Positions 25,601-34,350 of a stretch of DNA of 64,000 nucleotides are shown in pieces. How positions within the stretch are numbered: position 1 is the first letter of the stretch; each line of letters opens with the position of its first letter. The DNA lies in contig VSSA01000008.1 in NCBI GenBank assembly GCA_008123405.1, positions 1 through 64,000 of the forward strand, read 5' to 3'. Under the pieces are notes generated by a model. That model searched no databases and was not told the DNA's origin. It saw nothing but the letters and a program-made list of their open reading frames with translations. A program made the position numbers and the translations under genes. The DNA is from Nocardioides sp. BGMRC 2183. Lineage in GTDB: Bacteria > Actinomycetota > Actinomycetes > Propionibacteriales > Nocardioidaceae.

Positions 25601-25793
25601 TGCTCAGCCCTCGCGGAAACCCGGAGGACGAGGCCGGACCGAGTCCGTGGCGCCGACCCTTGCCCTTCCCCTTGCCCGGCTTGGCCACGGCGGCGCCCGC
25701 ACCGGCCACCGCCAGTCCCGCGCCAGCGGTGGCCCCGAAGAGCGCCCTCCGCTTCATCCCGGCGCTGGTCTCGTCGTGGTCTGCTCGGGTCAC
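22665..25793 (-). CDS. Secreted glycoside hydrolase, GH106-type alpha-L-rhamnosidase
   Basis: A 1042-residue exported hydrolase. The N-terminus has a twin-arginine-like signal (KRRALFGATAG, then an Ala-rich stretch ending AVAKPG). The segment FRWWWPHG near residue 80 is typical of GH106 and related long glycosidases, and the C-terminal beta-sandwich (about 910-1030) fits the galactose-binding-like end of the family. Known GH106 enzymes act on rhamnose in rhamnogalacturonan. The GTG at 25793 follows GGAGG; the internal ATG at 25757 has no good binding site. It lies inside the rhamnose operon between rhaB and lutA, supporting a rhamnosidase role. The exact linkage cut is unknown. Confidence 0.83.
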   Translation of the reverse strand: MTRADHDETSAGMKRRALFGATAGAGLAVAGAGAAVAKPGKGKGKGRRHGLGPASSSGFPRGLSRQFRNPSSATAAGFRWWWPHGLVDPTEIAREVDQVARAGFGVLEIADVTHSLRARNIDIDVSKHGWGTASWKRGVKAALAQGAKRGVSIDITVGPSWPAAVRTITPDSDAACTELIHGTIEVAAGETHEGALPSPALEPHEGVTESHLVTVQAHRVTGEVRDRNGNVTAVLLDRDSYVDLRGEVKGDQLTWTAPADPAEGTWIIFAAWRRGSAQEPEAGPHTSPKSYVVDHFSAAGSKAVIDLWKRTILDASMRRLLRAAGGNLFEDSLEIETEATIWTPRLPVEFSKRRGYGVLPWLPFLVELDEKYLFSVAGTEDPATADAVATNQVRDDFNQTLSDLYLAHHLEPLQKFAGTLGMGLRVQPYGLETDTTEHAAALTVPETESLGFKNLDDYRVLTGGRDIAGRTILSCEAICYNGAAYNTTWGANTTSPTAQNQALFTLNSIFAAGVNQAMIHGFPYADAPEVTWPGFAAFSPYYNGAIGYGEAWGPRTPQWKHIPGIAAYLARTQMVLRTGRPTYDIVFLRQKGWASTGVGPFWVTNTGTGLGWSHSFITAPLLLRNDVRFSGGRLAPNGPAYKVMVIGPDKMRSREMTIDLAAARKVLSLARRGMPVVLVVDGSADWATQALPVGRTDDAAVAEVRRIMRALLALRTTRQVVEAEIGTALDELGVTSDVQHETSTVQHVRRQLGDVDLYYLANARHAENRRLSRVTQDVWLTATDRRAVPWQLDSWSGETRRLMGYERSGNRIRVRVDLEPGESVIIALADPGRSARTPSVRLAEATDVRVRDERTELRVTTPGAHAVTWSDGRRSTVQVDRVREPIEPTDWSLELSDWRPGDSATETVKETHRADLDALGPWSAIAEFADVSGIGRYVTEIDLGEDWRGTDGAVLELGDVNDTFRVLVNGVPLPPCDPLVGSVDLGFRLRPGRNRIEVEVASTLLNRLRVVTPDVYGVAGRQTYGLTGPVRVVPYVQRPIRR

Positions 25794-25861
25794 TGGTCCT
25801 CCTCGACCGGGGTACTGCGGGATGGGATGGGGTTGTCGTCAGGGGCGGTTCGGGTGGCGGT

Positions 25862-27352
25862 TCAGGAGTTGGCGCGCGCCTCGGCGGCGTCCCAGTCCAG
25901 ACCGGCGCGCGGCTGGTACTCGCGGACCTCGTAGGAGGCGCGCACGGCGGCACGCATCGCGGGGAGGTCGGGCAGGTCCGCGCCGAGCGTGCGTGCCTGC
26001 ACCAGCACGTTGCCGAGTGCTGCCGCCTCCGTCGGGCCGGCGACCACGGGGAGCCCGCAGGCATCCGCAGTGAGCTGGCACAGCAGGGTGTTCTGGGAGC
26101 CACCGCCGACGATGTGGACGACCTCCGGGGAGACCCCGGAGAGCTCCGCGGCGGTGCGCAGGTGGCGGCGGTAGGCCACCGCGAGGCTGTCCAGGATGCA
26201 CCGGGTGATCGCGACCGGCGAGGCCGGCTCCGGACCGCCCGCCTCCACCGCAAGCGCCACCACGCGCTCGGGCATCGGGTCGCTCGCCGTCCCCGGCGCC
26301 AGCAGCCGCGGGTCGTTGATGTCGATCACCGAGCGCAGCGGCTCGAAGTCAGCAGCGGCCGCCAGGAGCCGCTGCAGGTCCACGTCGAGCCGCCGGTCGG
26401 CCCAGGCCCGCAGGGACTCCGAGAGCACCCACAGCCCCATCACGTTCTTCAGGAACCGGATGGTTCCGTCCACGCCGCCCTCGTTGGTGAAGTCGGCGGC
26501 CCGGGCGGCCTCGGTCACCACCGGCTTGTCCAGCTCGAGTCCGACCAGCGACCAGGTGCCCGAGGAGATGTAGGCGAACCGGTCGGTGGTGGCCGGTACG
26601 CCGACCACCGCGGAGGCCGTGTCGTGCGACCCGACGGCGATCACCGGCACCTCGCGCTCCGGGTCCACACCGACCTCGCGGGCGACGTCGGGCAGCAGCG
26701 GACCGAGCCGGGAGCCGGGGTCGCGCAAGGTGGGCAGGATCGACCAGGGCAGCTCGAGCTCGCGACACAGGTCGCGGGCCCACTCGCCGTTGTGCACGTC
26801 GTAGAGGCCCGTGGTCGAGGCGTTGGTCCGCTCGGCGCCCATCGTCCCGGTCAGCCAGTAGCCGAGCAGGTCCGGCAGCAGCAGCAGCGACTCGGCCGAC
26901 TCCAGCGCGGCAGTGCCCCGTGCTGCCACCAGCTGGTAGATGGTGTTGAACGGGAGCTGCTGCAGGCCGGTGGTGGCGTAGAGGCGATCCGCGCCGACCT
27001 GGGCCGCGACCCGCTCGGCGACACCGTCGGTGCGGGAGTCCCGGTGGCTGAACGGGTTGCCGAGCAGTCGGCCGTCCCGGTCCAGCAGCCCGTAGTCGAC
27101 AGCCCAGGAGTCAATCCCGATCCCGTCCAGCGGTCCGGTGCCCGCCACCTCACGGATGCCGGTGAGCACCTCGCGATGGATCCCGAGGACGTCCCAGAAG
27201 AAGGAGTCCCCGGCCCGCACCGCGCCGTTGCGGAAGCGGTGCAGCTCGTTGAGCTCGATCCCCGTGGCGCTGACCCGGCCGGACATCACCCGACCGCTGG
27301 TCGCGCCGAGGTCGACCGCGGCGACCCGGAGGGCACCGCTGGACTGCCTCAT
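25862..27352 (-). CDS. rhaB: Rhamnulokinase
   Basis: A 496-residue FGGY-family kinase that phosphorylates L-rhamnulose at the 1-position with ATP. The N-terminal ATPase motif (AVDLGATSGRV) is the pattern typical of rhamnulokinases, and GGGSQNTLLCQLTAD near residue 415 is the second conserved phosphate-binding region. The start ATG overlaps the rhaEW stop in ATGA, so the two are translationally coupled. Isomerase upstream and aldolase adjacent confirm the substrate. Confidence 0.95.
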   Translation of the reverse strand: MRQSSGALRVAAVDLGATSGRVMSGRVSATGIELNELHRFRNGAVRAGDSFFWDVLGIHREVLTGIREVAGTGPLDGIGIDSWAVDYGLLDRDGRLLGNPFSHRDSRTDGVAERVAAQVGADRLYATTGLQQLPFNTIYQLVAARGTAALESAESLLLLPDLLGYWLTGTMGAERTNASTTGLYDVHNGEWARDLCRELELPWSILPTLRDPGSRLGPLLPDVAREVGVDPEREVPVIAVGSHDTASAVVGVPATTDRFAYISSGTWSLVGLELDKPVVTEAARAADFTNEGGVDGTIRFLKNVMGLWVLSESLRAWADRRLDVDLQRLLAAAADFEPLRSVIDINDPRLLAPGTASDPMPERVVALAVEAGGPEPASPVAITRCILDSLAVAYRRHLRTAAELSGVSPEVVHIVGGGSQNTLLCQLTADACGLPVVAGPTEAAALGNVLVQARTLGADLPDLPAMRAAVRASYEVREYQPRAGLDWDAAEARANS

Positions 27353-29391
27353 CGCAGGAAGGCGGCGGCAACCCCGGCGTCGACCGGGATGTGCAGGCCG
27401 GTGGTGTGGCTGAGCTCGGCGGAGCAGAGCACGAAGACGGCGTTGGCGATGTTGGCCGGCAGCACCTCGCGCTTGAGGATGGTGCGCTGCGCGTAGAACT
27501 TGCCCAGGTCCTTCTCCTCCACGCCGTAGACCGCGGCCCGGTTGGCGCCCCAGCCCGAGGAGAAGATCCCCGAACCCTGGACCACGCCGTCCGGGTTGAC
27601 GCCGTTGACCTTGATGCCGTGCTCGCCGAGCTCGGCGGCCAGCAGCCGCACCTGGTGCGCCTGGTCGGCCTTGGCGGCGCCGTAGGCGACGTTGTTCGGT
27701 CCGGCGAAGATCGAGTTCTTCGAGGAGATGTAGACGATGTCACCGCCGAGCTTCTGGGCGATCATCGCCTTCGCCGCGGCCTGCGCGACCAGGAACGAGC
27801 CCTTGGCCATCACGTCGTGCTGCAGGTCCCAGTCCTTCTCGGTGGTCTCCAGCAGCGAGCGCGACAGCGACAGTCCGGCGTTGTTGACCACCAGGTCGAT
27901 GCCGCCGAAGGCGAGCACCGCGGCGTCGACGGCGGCCTGGACGGCCGCAGCGTCGGAGACGTCGACCTGAACACCCACGGCGACATCGGCGCCGCCGATC
28001 TCGGCGGCCGCCGCCCGGGCCTTCTCCAGGTCCAGGTCCGCGATCACGACGCAGGCACCCTCGGCGGCCAGCTTCTCCGCCGTCGCCTTGCCGATGCCCG
28101 AGGCGGCACCGGTGACCAGCGCGATCCGGGTGGCCAGCGGCTTCGGCTTCGGCATCCGCTGCAGCTTGGCCTCCTCCAGCGCCCAGTACTCGATCCGGAA
28201 CTTCTCCGACTCGTCGATCGGCGCATAGCGGGAGAGGCCCTCGGCGCCACGCATCACGTTGATCGCGTTGATGTAGAACTCACCGGCCACGCGCGCGGTC
28301 TGCTTGTCCTTGCCGAAGGAGAACATGCCGACTCCGGGCACCAGCACGATGAGCGGGTCCTTGCCGCGGATCGCCGGCGAGGAGTCGTCCGCGTGCCGGT
28401 CGTAGTAGGCCTGGTAGTCCTCGCGGTAGGAGACCGCGAGCTCCTCGAGGCGGGCGATGGACTCCTCGACACCGGCAGTCGCCGGCAGGTCCAGGACCAG
28501 CGGCTTCACCTTCGTGCGCAGGAAGTGGTCCGGGCAGGAGGTGCCCAGGGCCGCCAGCCGGGGGTGCTCGGCGGAGGAGAGGAAGTCGAGGACCACGTCG
28601 GCGTCGGTGAAGTGACCGACCATCGGCCGGTCCGCCGACGCGATGCCGCGAATGGTGGGGGCCAGCGCCGCCGCCTTGGTACGACGCTCGTCGGCCGGCA
28701 GGGCGTCGTACCCGTCCAGGGCGGGGCCGAACGGCTCGTCCTTGGAGTTCGCCGCGATGAACTCGGCGGCGGTGTCGATGATCCACAGCGAGTTCTGCTC
28801 GCACTCGTCGCTGGTCGCCCCCCAGGCGGTGATGCCGTGGCCGCCGAGGATGCAGCCGACCGCCTGCGGGTTGGCCTCCTTGATCGCGGCGATGTCCAGG
28901 CCGAGCTGGAAGCCGGGCCGGCGCCACGGCACCCAGACGACCTTCTCGCCGAAGATCTTCGCGGTGAGGTCCTCACCGTCGACGGCGGTCGCGATGGCGA
29001 TCCCGGAGTCGGGGTGCAGGTGGTCGACGTGCGGCGCCTCGACCAGACCGTGCATCGCGGTGTCGATCGACGGGGCGGCGCCGCCCTTGCCGTGCAGGCA
29101 GTAGTCGAACGCGGCGACCATCTCGTCCTCGCGCTCGACGCCTGGGTAGACGTCGACCAGGGCGCGCATCCGGTCCAGCCGGAGCACTGCGAGGCCGGCC
29201 TCCTTCAGCGTGCCCAGGTCGCCGCCGGACCCCTTCACCCAGAGCAGCTCCACCGGCTCACCGGTGACCGGGTCGGTCTCGGTGCCCTTGGCCGAGGTGT
29301 TGCCCCCCGCGTAGTTGGTGTTCTTCGGGTCGGCGCCGAGGCGGTTGCTGCGAGCGATCAGCTCGGCCGCCGCATTGGAGGAGGTGCTCAT
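27349..29391 (-). CDS. rhaEW: Bifunctional rhamnulose-1-phosphate aldolase / lactaldehyde dehydrogenase
   Basis: A 680-residue fusion. Residues 1 to about 410 form a class II aldolase with metal-binding HVDHLHPDSG; residues from about 425 form a short-chain dehydrogenase with cofactor motif TGAASGIG and active-site YGAAK. The aldolase splits rhamnulose-1-phosphate to dihydroxyacetone phosphate and L-lactaldehyde, and the dehydrogenase is known in this family to oxidise the lactaldehyde to L-lactate. No separate lactaldehyde dehydrogenase is present. I chose the ATG at 29391 because GGAAGGA precedes it and the conserved start follows; the frame to 29562 adds 57 low-complexity residues. Confidence 0.95.
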   Translation of the reverse strand: MSTSSNAAAELIARSNRLGADPKNTNYAGGNTSAKGTETDPVTGEPVELLWVKGSGGDLGTLKEAGLAVLRLDRMRALVDVYPGVEREDEMVAAFDYCLHGKGGAAPSIDTAMHGLVEAPHVDHLHPDSGIAIATAVDGEDLTAKIFGEKVVWVPWRRPGFQLGLDIAAIKEANPQAVGCILGGHGITAWGATSDECEQNSLWIIDTAAEFIAANSKDEPFGPALDGYDALPADERRTKAAALAPTIRGIASADRPMVGHFTDADVVLDFLSSAEHPRLAALGTSCPDHFLRTKVKPLVLDLPATAGVEESIARLEELAVSYREDYQAYYDRHADDSSPAIRGKDPLIVLVPGVGMFSFGKDKQTARVAGEFYINAINVMRGAEGLSRYAPIDESEKFRIEYWALEEAKLQRMPKPKPLATRIALVTGAASGIGKATAEKLAAEGACVVIADLDLEKARAAAAEIGGADVAVGVQVDVSDAAAVQAAVDAAVLAFGGIDLVVNNAGLSLSRSLLETTEKDWDLQHDVMAKGSFLVAQAAAKAMIAQKLGGDIVYISSKNSIFAGPNNVAYGAAKADQAHQVRLLAAELGEHGIKVNGVNPDGVVQGSGIFSSGWGANRAAVYGVEEKDLGKFYAQRTILKREVLPANIANAVFVLCSAELSHTTGLHIPVDAGVAAAFLR

Positions 29392-29440
29392 GATTCCTTC
29401 CGGAGGTGGGGAAGTCAGGGAGGGTGGTGAGTTGGACCGA

Positions 29441-30619
29441 TCAGGTCCAGGACATCTGGGTGCCGCCGACGCGGGCGGCCTCGATCTCGGCCTGGTAGCC
29501 GGACTCGGCGTAGGCGCGCATCGGGTCCGCGGGCAGCCCGCGCTCCTCACGCCAGGCGGCAAGGTCGGCCCGGACGTCGGTGGAGAAGGCGTCCATGAAG
29601 ACCTGGTTCGCGCCGAGCACGTCGCCGGCGACCTGCGCCGCCTCGAGCGCCTCCCGGTCCACCAGCAGGGCCCGTGCAGTCATCTCCTGGACGTTGAGCA
29701 CCGAGCGGATCTGCCCGGGGATCTTCGCCTCGATGTTGTGGCACTGGTCGAGCATGAACGCGACGTCGCTGTTCCCGTCCGGGTTGGCCGGACCGTAGCC
29801 ACCGCCGCGGATCACCTCGAAGAGGATCCGGAAGAGCTGGAACGGGTCGGCTGCCCCGACGATCAGGTCGTCGTCGGCGTAGAACCGGCTGTTGAAGTCG
29901 AACGAGCCGAGCTTCCCCAGGCGCAGCAGCTGCATGACGATGAACTCGATGTTGGTGCCGGGGGCGTGGTGGCCGGTGTCCAGGCAGACCACGGCCCGCT
30001 CGCCGAGGGCGGCGACCTGGGCGTACGACGTACCCCAGTCGGGGACGTCGGTGTGGTAGAACGCCGGCTCGAAGAACTTGTACTCCAGGACCAGCCGCTG
30101 CTCCTCGCCGAGCCTGTCGTAGATCGTGGCGAGCGACTCCGCGAGCCGGTCCTGGCGACCGCGCAGGTCGGCCTGGCCCGGGTAGTTGCTGCCCTCGGCC
30201 AGCCAGATCTTCAGATCGCGGGAGCCGGTCGCATCCATCACCTCGATGCACTCGACGTGGTGGTCGATCGCCTTCTGCCGGACCTTCGGGTCGACGTGGG
30301 TCAGGGCGCCGAACTTGTAGTCGTCGTCCTGGAAGGTGTTGGAGTTGATGGTGCCCAGCGTCACGCCGTGGTCGGCCGCGTAGGACCGCAGCGCGGAGTA
30401 GTCGTCGACCTTGTCCCACGGGATGTGCAGGGCGACGGTCGGTGCCAGGCCGGTGAACCGGTGGACGGTCGCGGCGTCGGCGATCTTCTCCTCGACGCTG
30501 CGCGGGGTGCCCGCGGTGCCGAAGACCTTGAAGCGGGTGCCGGAGTTGCCGAACGCCCAGGACGGGAGCTCGATGGCCTGGCCCTCGAGCTGGGCCGCGA
30601 TCGCGGCGAAGTCAGTCAT
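29441..30619 (-). CDS. rhaI: L-rhamnose isomerase (RhaI type)
   Basis: A 392-residue TIM-barrel isomerase converting L-rhamnose to L-rhamnulose. It is the RhaI type known from Pseudomonas and many actinobacteria, not the E. coli RhaA type. Metal-ligand segments such as EYKFFEPAFYHTD, LDTGHHAPGTN and DFNSRFYADDD are visible. Two adjacent starts exist (GTG 30622, ATG 30619); I use the ATG. The start lies inside the last codons of rhaM, so the two are co-translated. rhaEW follows after 49 bases. Confidence 0.94.
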   Translation of the reverse strand: MTDFAAIAAQLEGQAIELPSWAFGNSGTRFKVFGTAGTPRSVEEKIADAATVHRFTGLAPTVALHIPWDKVDDYSALRSYAADHGVTLGTINSNTFQDDDYKFGALTHVDPKVRQKAIDHHVECIEVMDATGSRDLKIWLAEGSNYPGQADLRGRQDRLAESLATIYDRLGEEQRLVLEYKFFEPAFYHTDVPDWGTSYAQVAALGERAVVCLDTGHHAPGTNIEFIVMQLLRLGKLGSFDFNSRFYADDDLIVGAADPFQLFRILFEVIRGGGYGPANPDGNSDVAFMLDQCHNIEAKIPGQIRSVLNVQEMTARALLVDREALEAAQVAGDVLGANQVFMDAFSTDVRADLAAWREERGLPADPMRAYAESGYQAEIEAARVGGTQMSWT

Positions 30620-30974
30620 CACTGTTGCTTTCTGCGTGTACGCGGTTGAGCTGGTCGTCGAGGTTGAACACCTCGTCGAGCTGCACGAAGCCCTGGTCGG
30701 GGGCCTGGCCGTCGATGCCGGTGAAGTACGCCGCCATCTCCGCCTGCCAGCGGGCGTTGACGTCGGTAGCGTCCATCGCCGCTTGCGCGGCGGTGAGGTC
30801 GTCGGCCTCCACGTATCCGATGAGGAGGCCGTCGTTCCGCAGGAACAGGGAGTAGTTGCGCCAGCCGGTCTCGGCGAGCGCGGCGAGCATCTCCGGCCAT
30901 ACGGCGCGGTGACGTTCGGCGTACTCGTCCATCCGGTCGGGACGAACCTGGAGGCTGAAGCAGTAGCGGGGCAT
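30612..30974 (-). CDS. rhaM: L-rhamnose mutarotase
   Basis: A 120-residue RhaM/DUF718 protein that interconverts the alpha and beta anomers of L-rhamnose, feeding the isomerase. The N-terminal pattern is typical, with Tyr18 and His22 at the same positions as in E. coli RhaM, where His22 is catalytic. A strong ribosome binding site (GGGAGGAGGG) lies 6 bases before the ATG. The C-terminus runs about 15 residues past the usual end, and the stop overlaps the rhaI start by 8 bases. Confidence 0.93.
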   Translation of the reverse strand: MPRYCFSLQVRPDRMDEYAERHRAVWPEMLAALAETGWRNYSLFLRNDGLLIGYVEADDLTAAQAAMDATDVNARWQAEMAAYFTGIDGQAPDQGFVQLDEVFNLDDQLNRVHAESNSDD

Positions 30975-31038
30975 GGGTGGCCCTCCTCCCTGTTCCTGCG
31001 GATCAGTCGACGACGGAGTCGATCAGCTGATCAGGTGA

Positions 31039-32067
31039 TCAGAAGTCGAAGTCGTCGATGTTGTCGGCGTTGAAGACGAACGGGTCGCCGAGCAGCACGG
31101 TGTTGTCCGCGCCGACGGTGTACTCGCCGAGGCGGCCGGCCTCGAAGGAGTCGCCCTCGCCCTCGATGTCGCCGTCAGCCAGGGCCTTGGCGGTCCAGGC
31201 GGCCAGGTAGCCCAGGTCCTCCGGGTTCCACAGCGCGAACGCCTCGACGGTTCCGTCCTTGACGTACTCGCGCATCTGGTTCGGGGTGCCCAGGCCGGTC
31301 AGCTTGACCTTGCCCTTGGCGTCGGAGGTGGAGAGGTAACGCGCGGCGGCGGCGATGCCGACGGTGGTCGGCGAGACGATGCCGGCCAGGTCGGGGTGCT
31401 TCTGCAGCAGCGCGGCGGTGGCGTCGAAGGACTTCTGGTCGTCGTCGTCACCGTAGACCGTGTCGACCACCTCGATGTCGGGGTGGTTCTCCTCGAGCTC
31501 GGTGTTCATGAGCTCGATCCACGCGTTCTGGTTGGTCGCGTTGGCGGCCGCGGAGAGGAAGGCGATCTCGCCCTTGTCACCGATCTGCTCGGCGATCAGG
31601 TCGACCTGCGCCTGGGCGATGCCCTCGGCGTCGGCCTGGTTGACGAAGATGTCGCGGCAGTCCGGGTTGGTGTCGGCGTCGTAGGTGACGACCGGGATGT
31701 CGGCGTCCATCGCCTCGCCGATCGCGTCGCACAGGGCGTCGGGGTCGTTGGCGGAGATGACCAGCGCGCTGCGGCCCTGCTGGGTCGCGGTGTTGATGTA
31801 CTGCACCTGACCGGCCGGGTCGTCGCCGTTGGCCGGTCCGACCTGCTCGTAGGTGCCGCCGAACTCCTCGATCGCCGCCTCGCCACCGGCGTTGCTGGTG
31901 TCGAAGTACGGGTTGCCGAGGTTCTTGGGGATGAAGGTGAAGGTGCCACCCTCGCTCCCGCCGTCGCCGCCGTCGCCGCCGTCGTCACTGCCGCAAGCGG
32001 TCAGGGCCAGGCTTGCCGCCAGGGCGGCAGCCGCGAGGCTCGCGAAGCGTCGCTTCTGGTTCAACAT
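31039..32067 (-). CDS. rhaS: Rhamnose ABC transporter, substrate-binding lipoprotein
   Basis: A 342-residue periplasmic-binding-protein-like lipoprotein. The signal ends in LALTACGS, a lipobox with the cysteine near residue 25, followed by a Gly/Asp linker. The rest is a type I sugar-binding fold (peripla_BP_4), as in RbsB and RhaS. It should capture rhamnose at the cell surface and deliver it to the two permeases encoded just upstream. AAAGGG precedes the ATG. The assignment to rhamnose rests on the family and the operon. Confidence 0.92.
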   Translation of the reverse strand: MLNQKRRFASLAAAALAASLALTACGSDDGGDGGDGGSEGGTFTFIPKNLGNPYFDTSNAGGEAAIEEFGGTYEQVGPANGDDPAGQVQYINTATQQGRSALVISANDPDALCDAIGEAMDADIPVVTYDADTNPDCRDIFVNQADAEGIAQAQVDLIAEQIGDKGEIAFLSAAANATNQNAWIELMNTELEENHPDIEVVDTVYGDDDDQKSFDATAALLQKHPDLAGIVSPTTVGIAAAARYLSTSDAKGKVKLTGLGTPNQMREYVKDGTVEAFALWNPEDLGYLAAWTAKALADGDIEGEGDSFEAGRLGEYTVGADNTVLLGDPFVFNADNIDDFDF

Positions 32068-32107
32068 GTGGTTTCCCTTTCGGATGTTTCCGGCACCGTC
32101 GCCGGGT

Positions 32108-33205
32108 TCAGCTCAGCGACCGCTTGCCGGCGCTGTGCGAGGAGCGACCCGAGGACCGCGCTCCCCTGCTCGCCTCGACCACACGACGGGCCGCGGCGAG
32201 GAGACTGGTGGACATCACCGAGAGCACGAGCAGCACTCCGATGACGATGTTGATGACGTTGATGGTCTCCCCGTTGAGGAGCATCGCCCGCTGGATCACG
32301 CCGATCAGCAGCACGCCCGCGAGCACACCGTGCAGCGCGCCCTTGCCGCCGAAGATCGAGACGCCCCCGAGCAGCACCGCGGCGATCACCGAGAGCTCCA
32401 ACCCGGTGGAGTTCTCCGCCCGGGCCACGCCGGTGACCAGCGTGGTGTAGATCCCGACGAAGCCGGCGACGGCACCGGAGAGGACGAAGAGGATCGCCTT
32501 GGTGCGCGCCACGTTCACGCCGGTGAAGTGAGCGGCCTCGTCGTTCTGGCCGATCTCGAAGATGCCGCGTCCGAACGGCGAGAAGTGGATCAGCAAGGTG
32601 AACACGATCGCCAGCACGGCGAACGGGATCAGGATCATCGGATACGGCTGGTCCTCGAAGATCCGCTCCTTGGCCCAGTCGGTCCACGCCTCGGGGAAGT
32701 CGGTGCGCGACTCCGTGCCGAGCAGACCGGCCGCGATGCCGCGGAAGAGTGCCAAGGTGCCGATGGTGACCGCGATCGACGGCAGTCCCACGTAGGCGAT
32801 GAGGAAGCCGTTGAACGCTCCGCAGAGCACACCGATCCCGATCGCGATCAGTGCCGCCGTGGTCGCCGAGAGCCCGGCGTCGTCGTACAGCATGCCGAAG
32901 GCGACGCTGGTCAGCCCGACCGTCGAGGCGACGGAGAGGTCGATCTCGCCGGTGATGATGATCGCGGTCATCGGCAGCGCCAGCAGCAGCACCGAGGCGG
33001 TGTCGCGGAACAGGTAGTACATCGTCTGCGGGCCGTCGAAGTAGGCGACCTCGGAGCGGGAGTAGACGACCGCCGCGATCAGCAGGGCGATCACCGCGAA
33101 CTCACGGCTGAAGATCACCCGCTGCCACATCGGGCGGGAGAACGCCGCATAGGTGCGCGCCACCGACGGGCTGTCCGACGTCGATTCCGGGGTCAGGGTG
33201 CTCAT
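32108..33205 (-). CDS. rhaQ: Rhamnose ABC transporter, permease 2
   Basis: A 365-residue inner-membrane permease of the ribose/xylose class (BPD_transp_2), with about eight to ten hydrophobic segments and the family motif GEIDLSVAS near residue 85. It pairs with the other permease and RhaT. The ATG at 33205 follows GGAGG and overlaps the previous gene in ATGA; the upstream extension to 33508 is a shadow of that gene. Which of the two permeases corresponds to RhaP and which to RhaQ in Rhizobium is not certain. Confidence 0.9.
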   Translation of the reverse strand: MSTLTPESTSDSPSVARTYAAFSRPMWQRVIFSREFAVIALLIAAVVYSRSEVAYFDGPQTMYYLFRDTASVLLLALPMTAIIITGEIDLSVASTVGLTSVAFGMLYDDAGLSATTAALIAIGIGVLCGAFNGFLIAYVGLPSIAVTIGTLALFRGIAAGLLGTESRTDFPEAWTDWAKERIFEDQPYPMILIPFAVLAIVFTLLIHFSPFGRGIFEIGQNDEAAHFTGVNVARTKAILFVLSGAVAGFVGIYTTLVTGVARAENSTGLELSVIAAVLLGGVSIFGGKGALHGVLAGVLLIGVIQRAMLLNGETINVINIVIGVLLVLSVMSTSLLAAARRVVEASRGARSSGRSSHSAGKRSLS

Positions 33206-34350
33206 CGGTGACCCTCCTTCGGGTCGGTGCCGGCGGAGCCGGGGTCGGCGGGTTCGGAGCGATCCGCTGGCGTGGCGCCACTGGGTAGCACGGGATCGAG
33301 TGTCGGCGCGGTGGCGTGCGACGTTGGTTCGTCGTCGCGGGCGGCCACGAGCTTCTTCTCCTGACGCAGCACCAGGATCCGGTCCAGGGCGATGGCGCCG
33401 ACGATCAGCGCGCCCACCACTGCCTGCTGCCAGAAGTCGGAGATGCCCAGCACCGGCAGTGCCCGGTTGATGGTGACCAGCAGGAAGGCGCCGAGCGCGG
33501 CGCCCCACACGGTGCCGGAGCCGCCGAAGATCGCGACGCCACCGATCACCGCGGCGCCGACCGCCTCGAACTCCACGCCGGTGCCGACGCTCGAGGAGAC
33601 CGTGCCGAAGCGGGCGGCCGAGACCGCGCCGGCCAGACCGGCCAGGGCGCCGGAGAGGACGAAGGCGAAGATCACCCGGCGACGGATCTTGAGGCCGTAG
33701 AGCTCGGCAGCGGCAGGGTCGGAGCCGATCGCGTAGAGCTCACGTCCGCCGCGGGCGGTGTGCAGGTAGTAGCCGACTGCGCCGAGCACGAGCAGTGCGA
33801 CGATGGTCAGCACCGGGATGCCGAGGATCGACTCGGTGCCCAGGTTGCGGAAGGCGCGCGGCATGTCGTCGGCGTTGATCCGGTCGCTGCCGGCCCAGGT
33901 GAGGAAGACGCCGCGGTAGATGTACATCGTGCCGAGGGTGATCACCAGCGCCGGCACCCGCCCGAAGGCGACCAGCAGGCCGTTGACCATGCCGAGGACG
34001 GCGCCCATCAGCACCGCGCAGAGCACCACCACGATGATCGGGAGGTTGGTGTCGATGAAGAGCCGCCCGGTCAGGTACGCCGTCAGCCCGAGCGTCGAGC
34101 CGACCGAGAGGTCCACGTTGCGGGTGATGATCACTGCGGTCTGACCGACCGCGAGCAGGATCAGCATCGACGGCGTCAGCAGCAGGTCGCGCCAGCCGGT
34201 CGCGGAGAACAGGAACGCCTCGGACTTGAACGTGGTGACCGCGATCAGCACGAGCAGGACGAGCGCGACCGCGAGCTCCCGCGAGCGCAGCACCTCCTTG
34301 GCCACGCGGCTCAGCGCGGACCCGCCGCTGGGGTGGGTGAGCGTGCTCAT
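33202..34350 (-). CDS. rhaP: Rhamnose ABC transporter, permease 1
   Basis: A 382-residue permease of the same class as its neighbour, with about nine membrane segments and the motif RNVDLSVGS near residue 78. A hydrophilic C-terminal extension of about 45 residues, rich in Pro, Ala and charged residues, is longer than usual. It overlaps the ATPase gene by 4 bases before and the second permease by 4 bases after, so all three are coupled. Together they form the membrane part of the importer. Confidence 0.9.
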   Translation of the reverse strand: MSTLTHPSGGSALSRVAKEVLRSRELAVALVLLVLIAVTTFKSEAFLFSATGWRDLLLTPSMLILLAVGQTAVIITRNVDLSVGSTLGLTAYLTGRLFIDTNLPIIVVVLCAVLMGAVLGMVNGLLVAFGRVPALVITLGTMYIYRGVFLTWAGSDRINADDMPRAFRNLGTESILGIPVLTIVALLVLGAVGYYLHTARGGRELYAIGSDPAAAELYGLKIRRRVIFAFVLSGALAGLAGAVSAARFGTVSSSVGTGVEFEAVGAAVIGGVAIFGGSGTVWGAALGAFLLVTINRALPVLGISDFWQQAVVGALIVGAIALDRILVLRQEKKLVAARDDEPTSHATAPTLDPVLPSGATPADRSEPADPGSAGTDPKEGHR

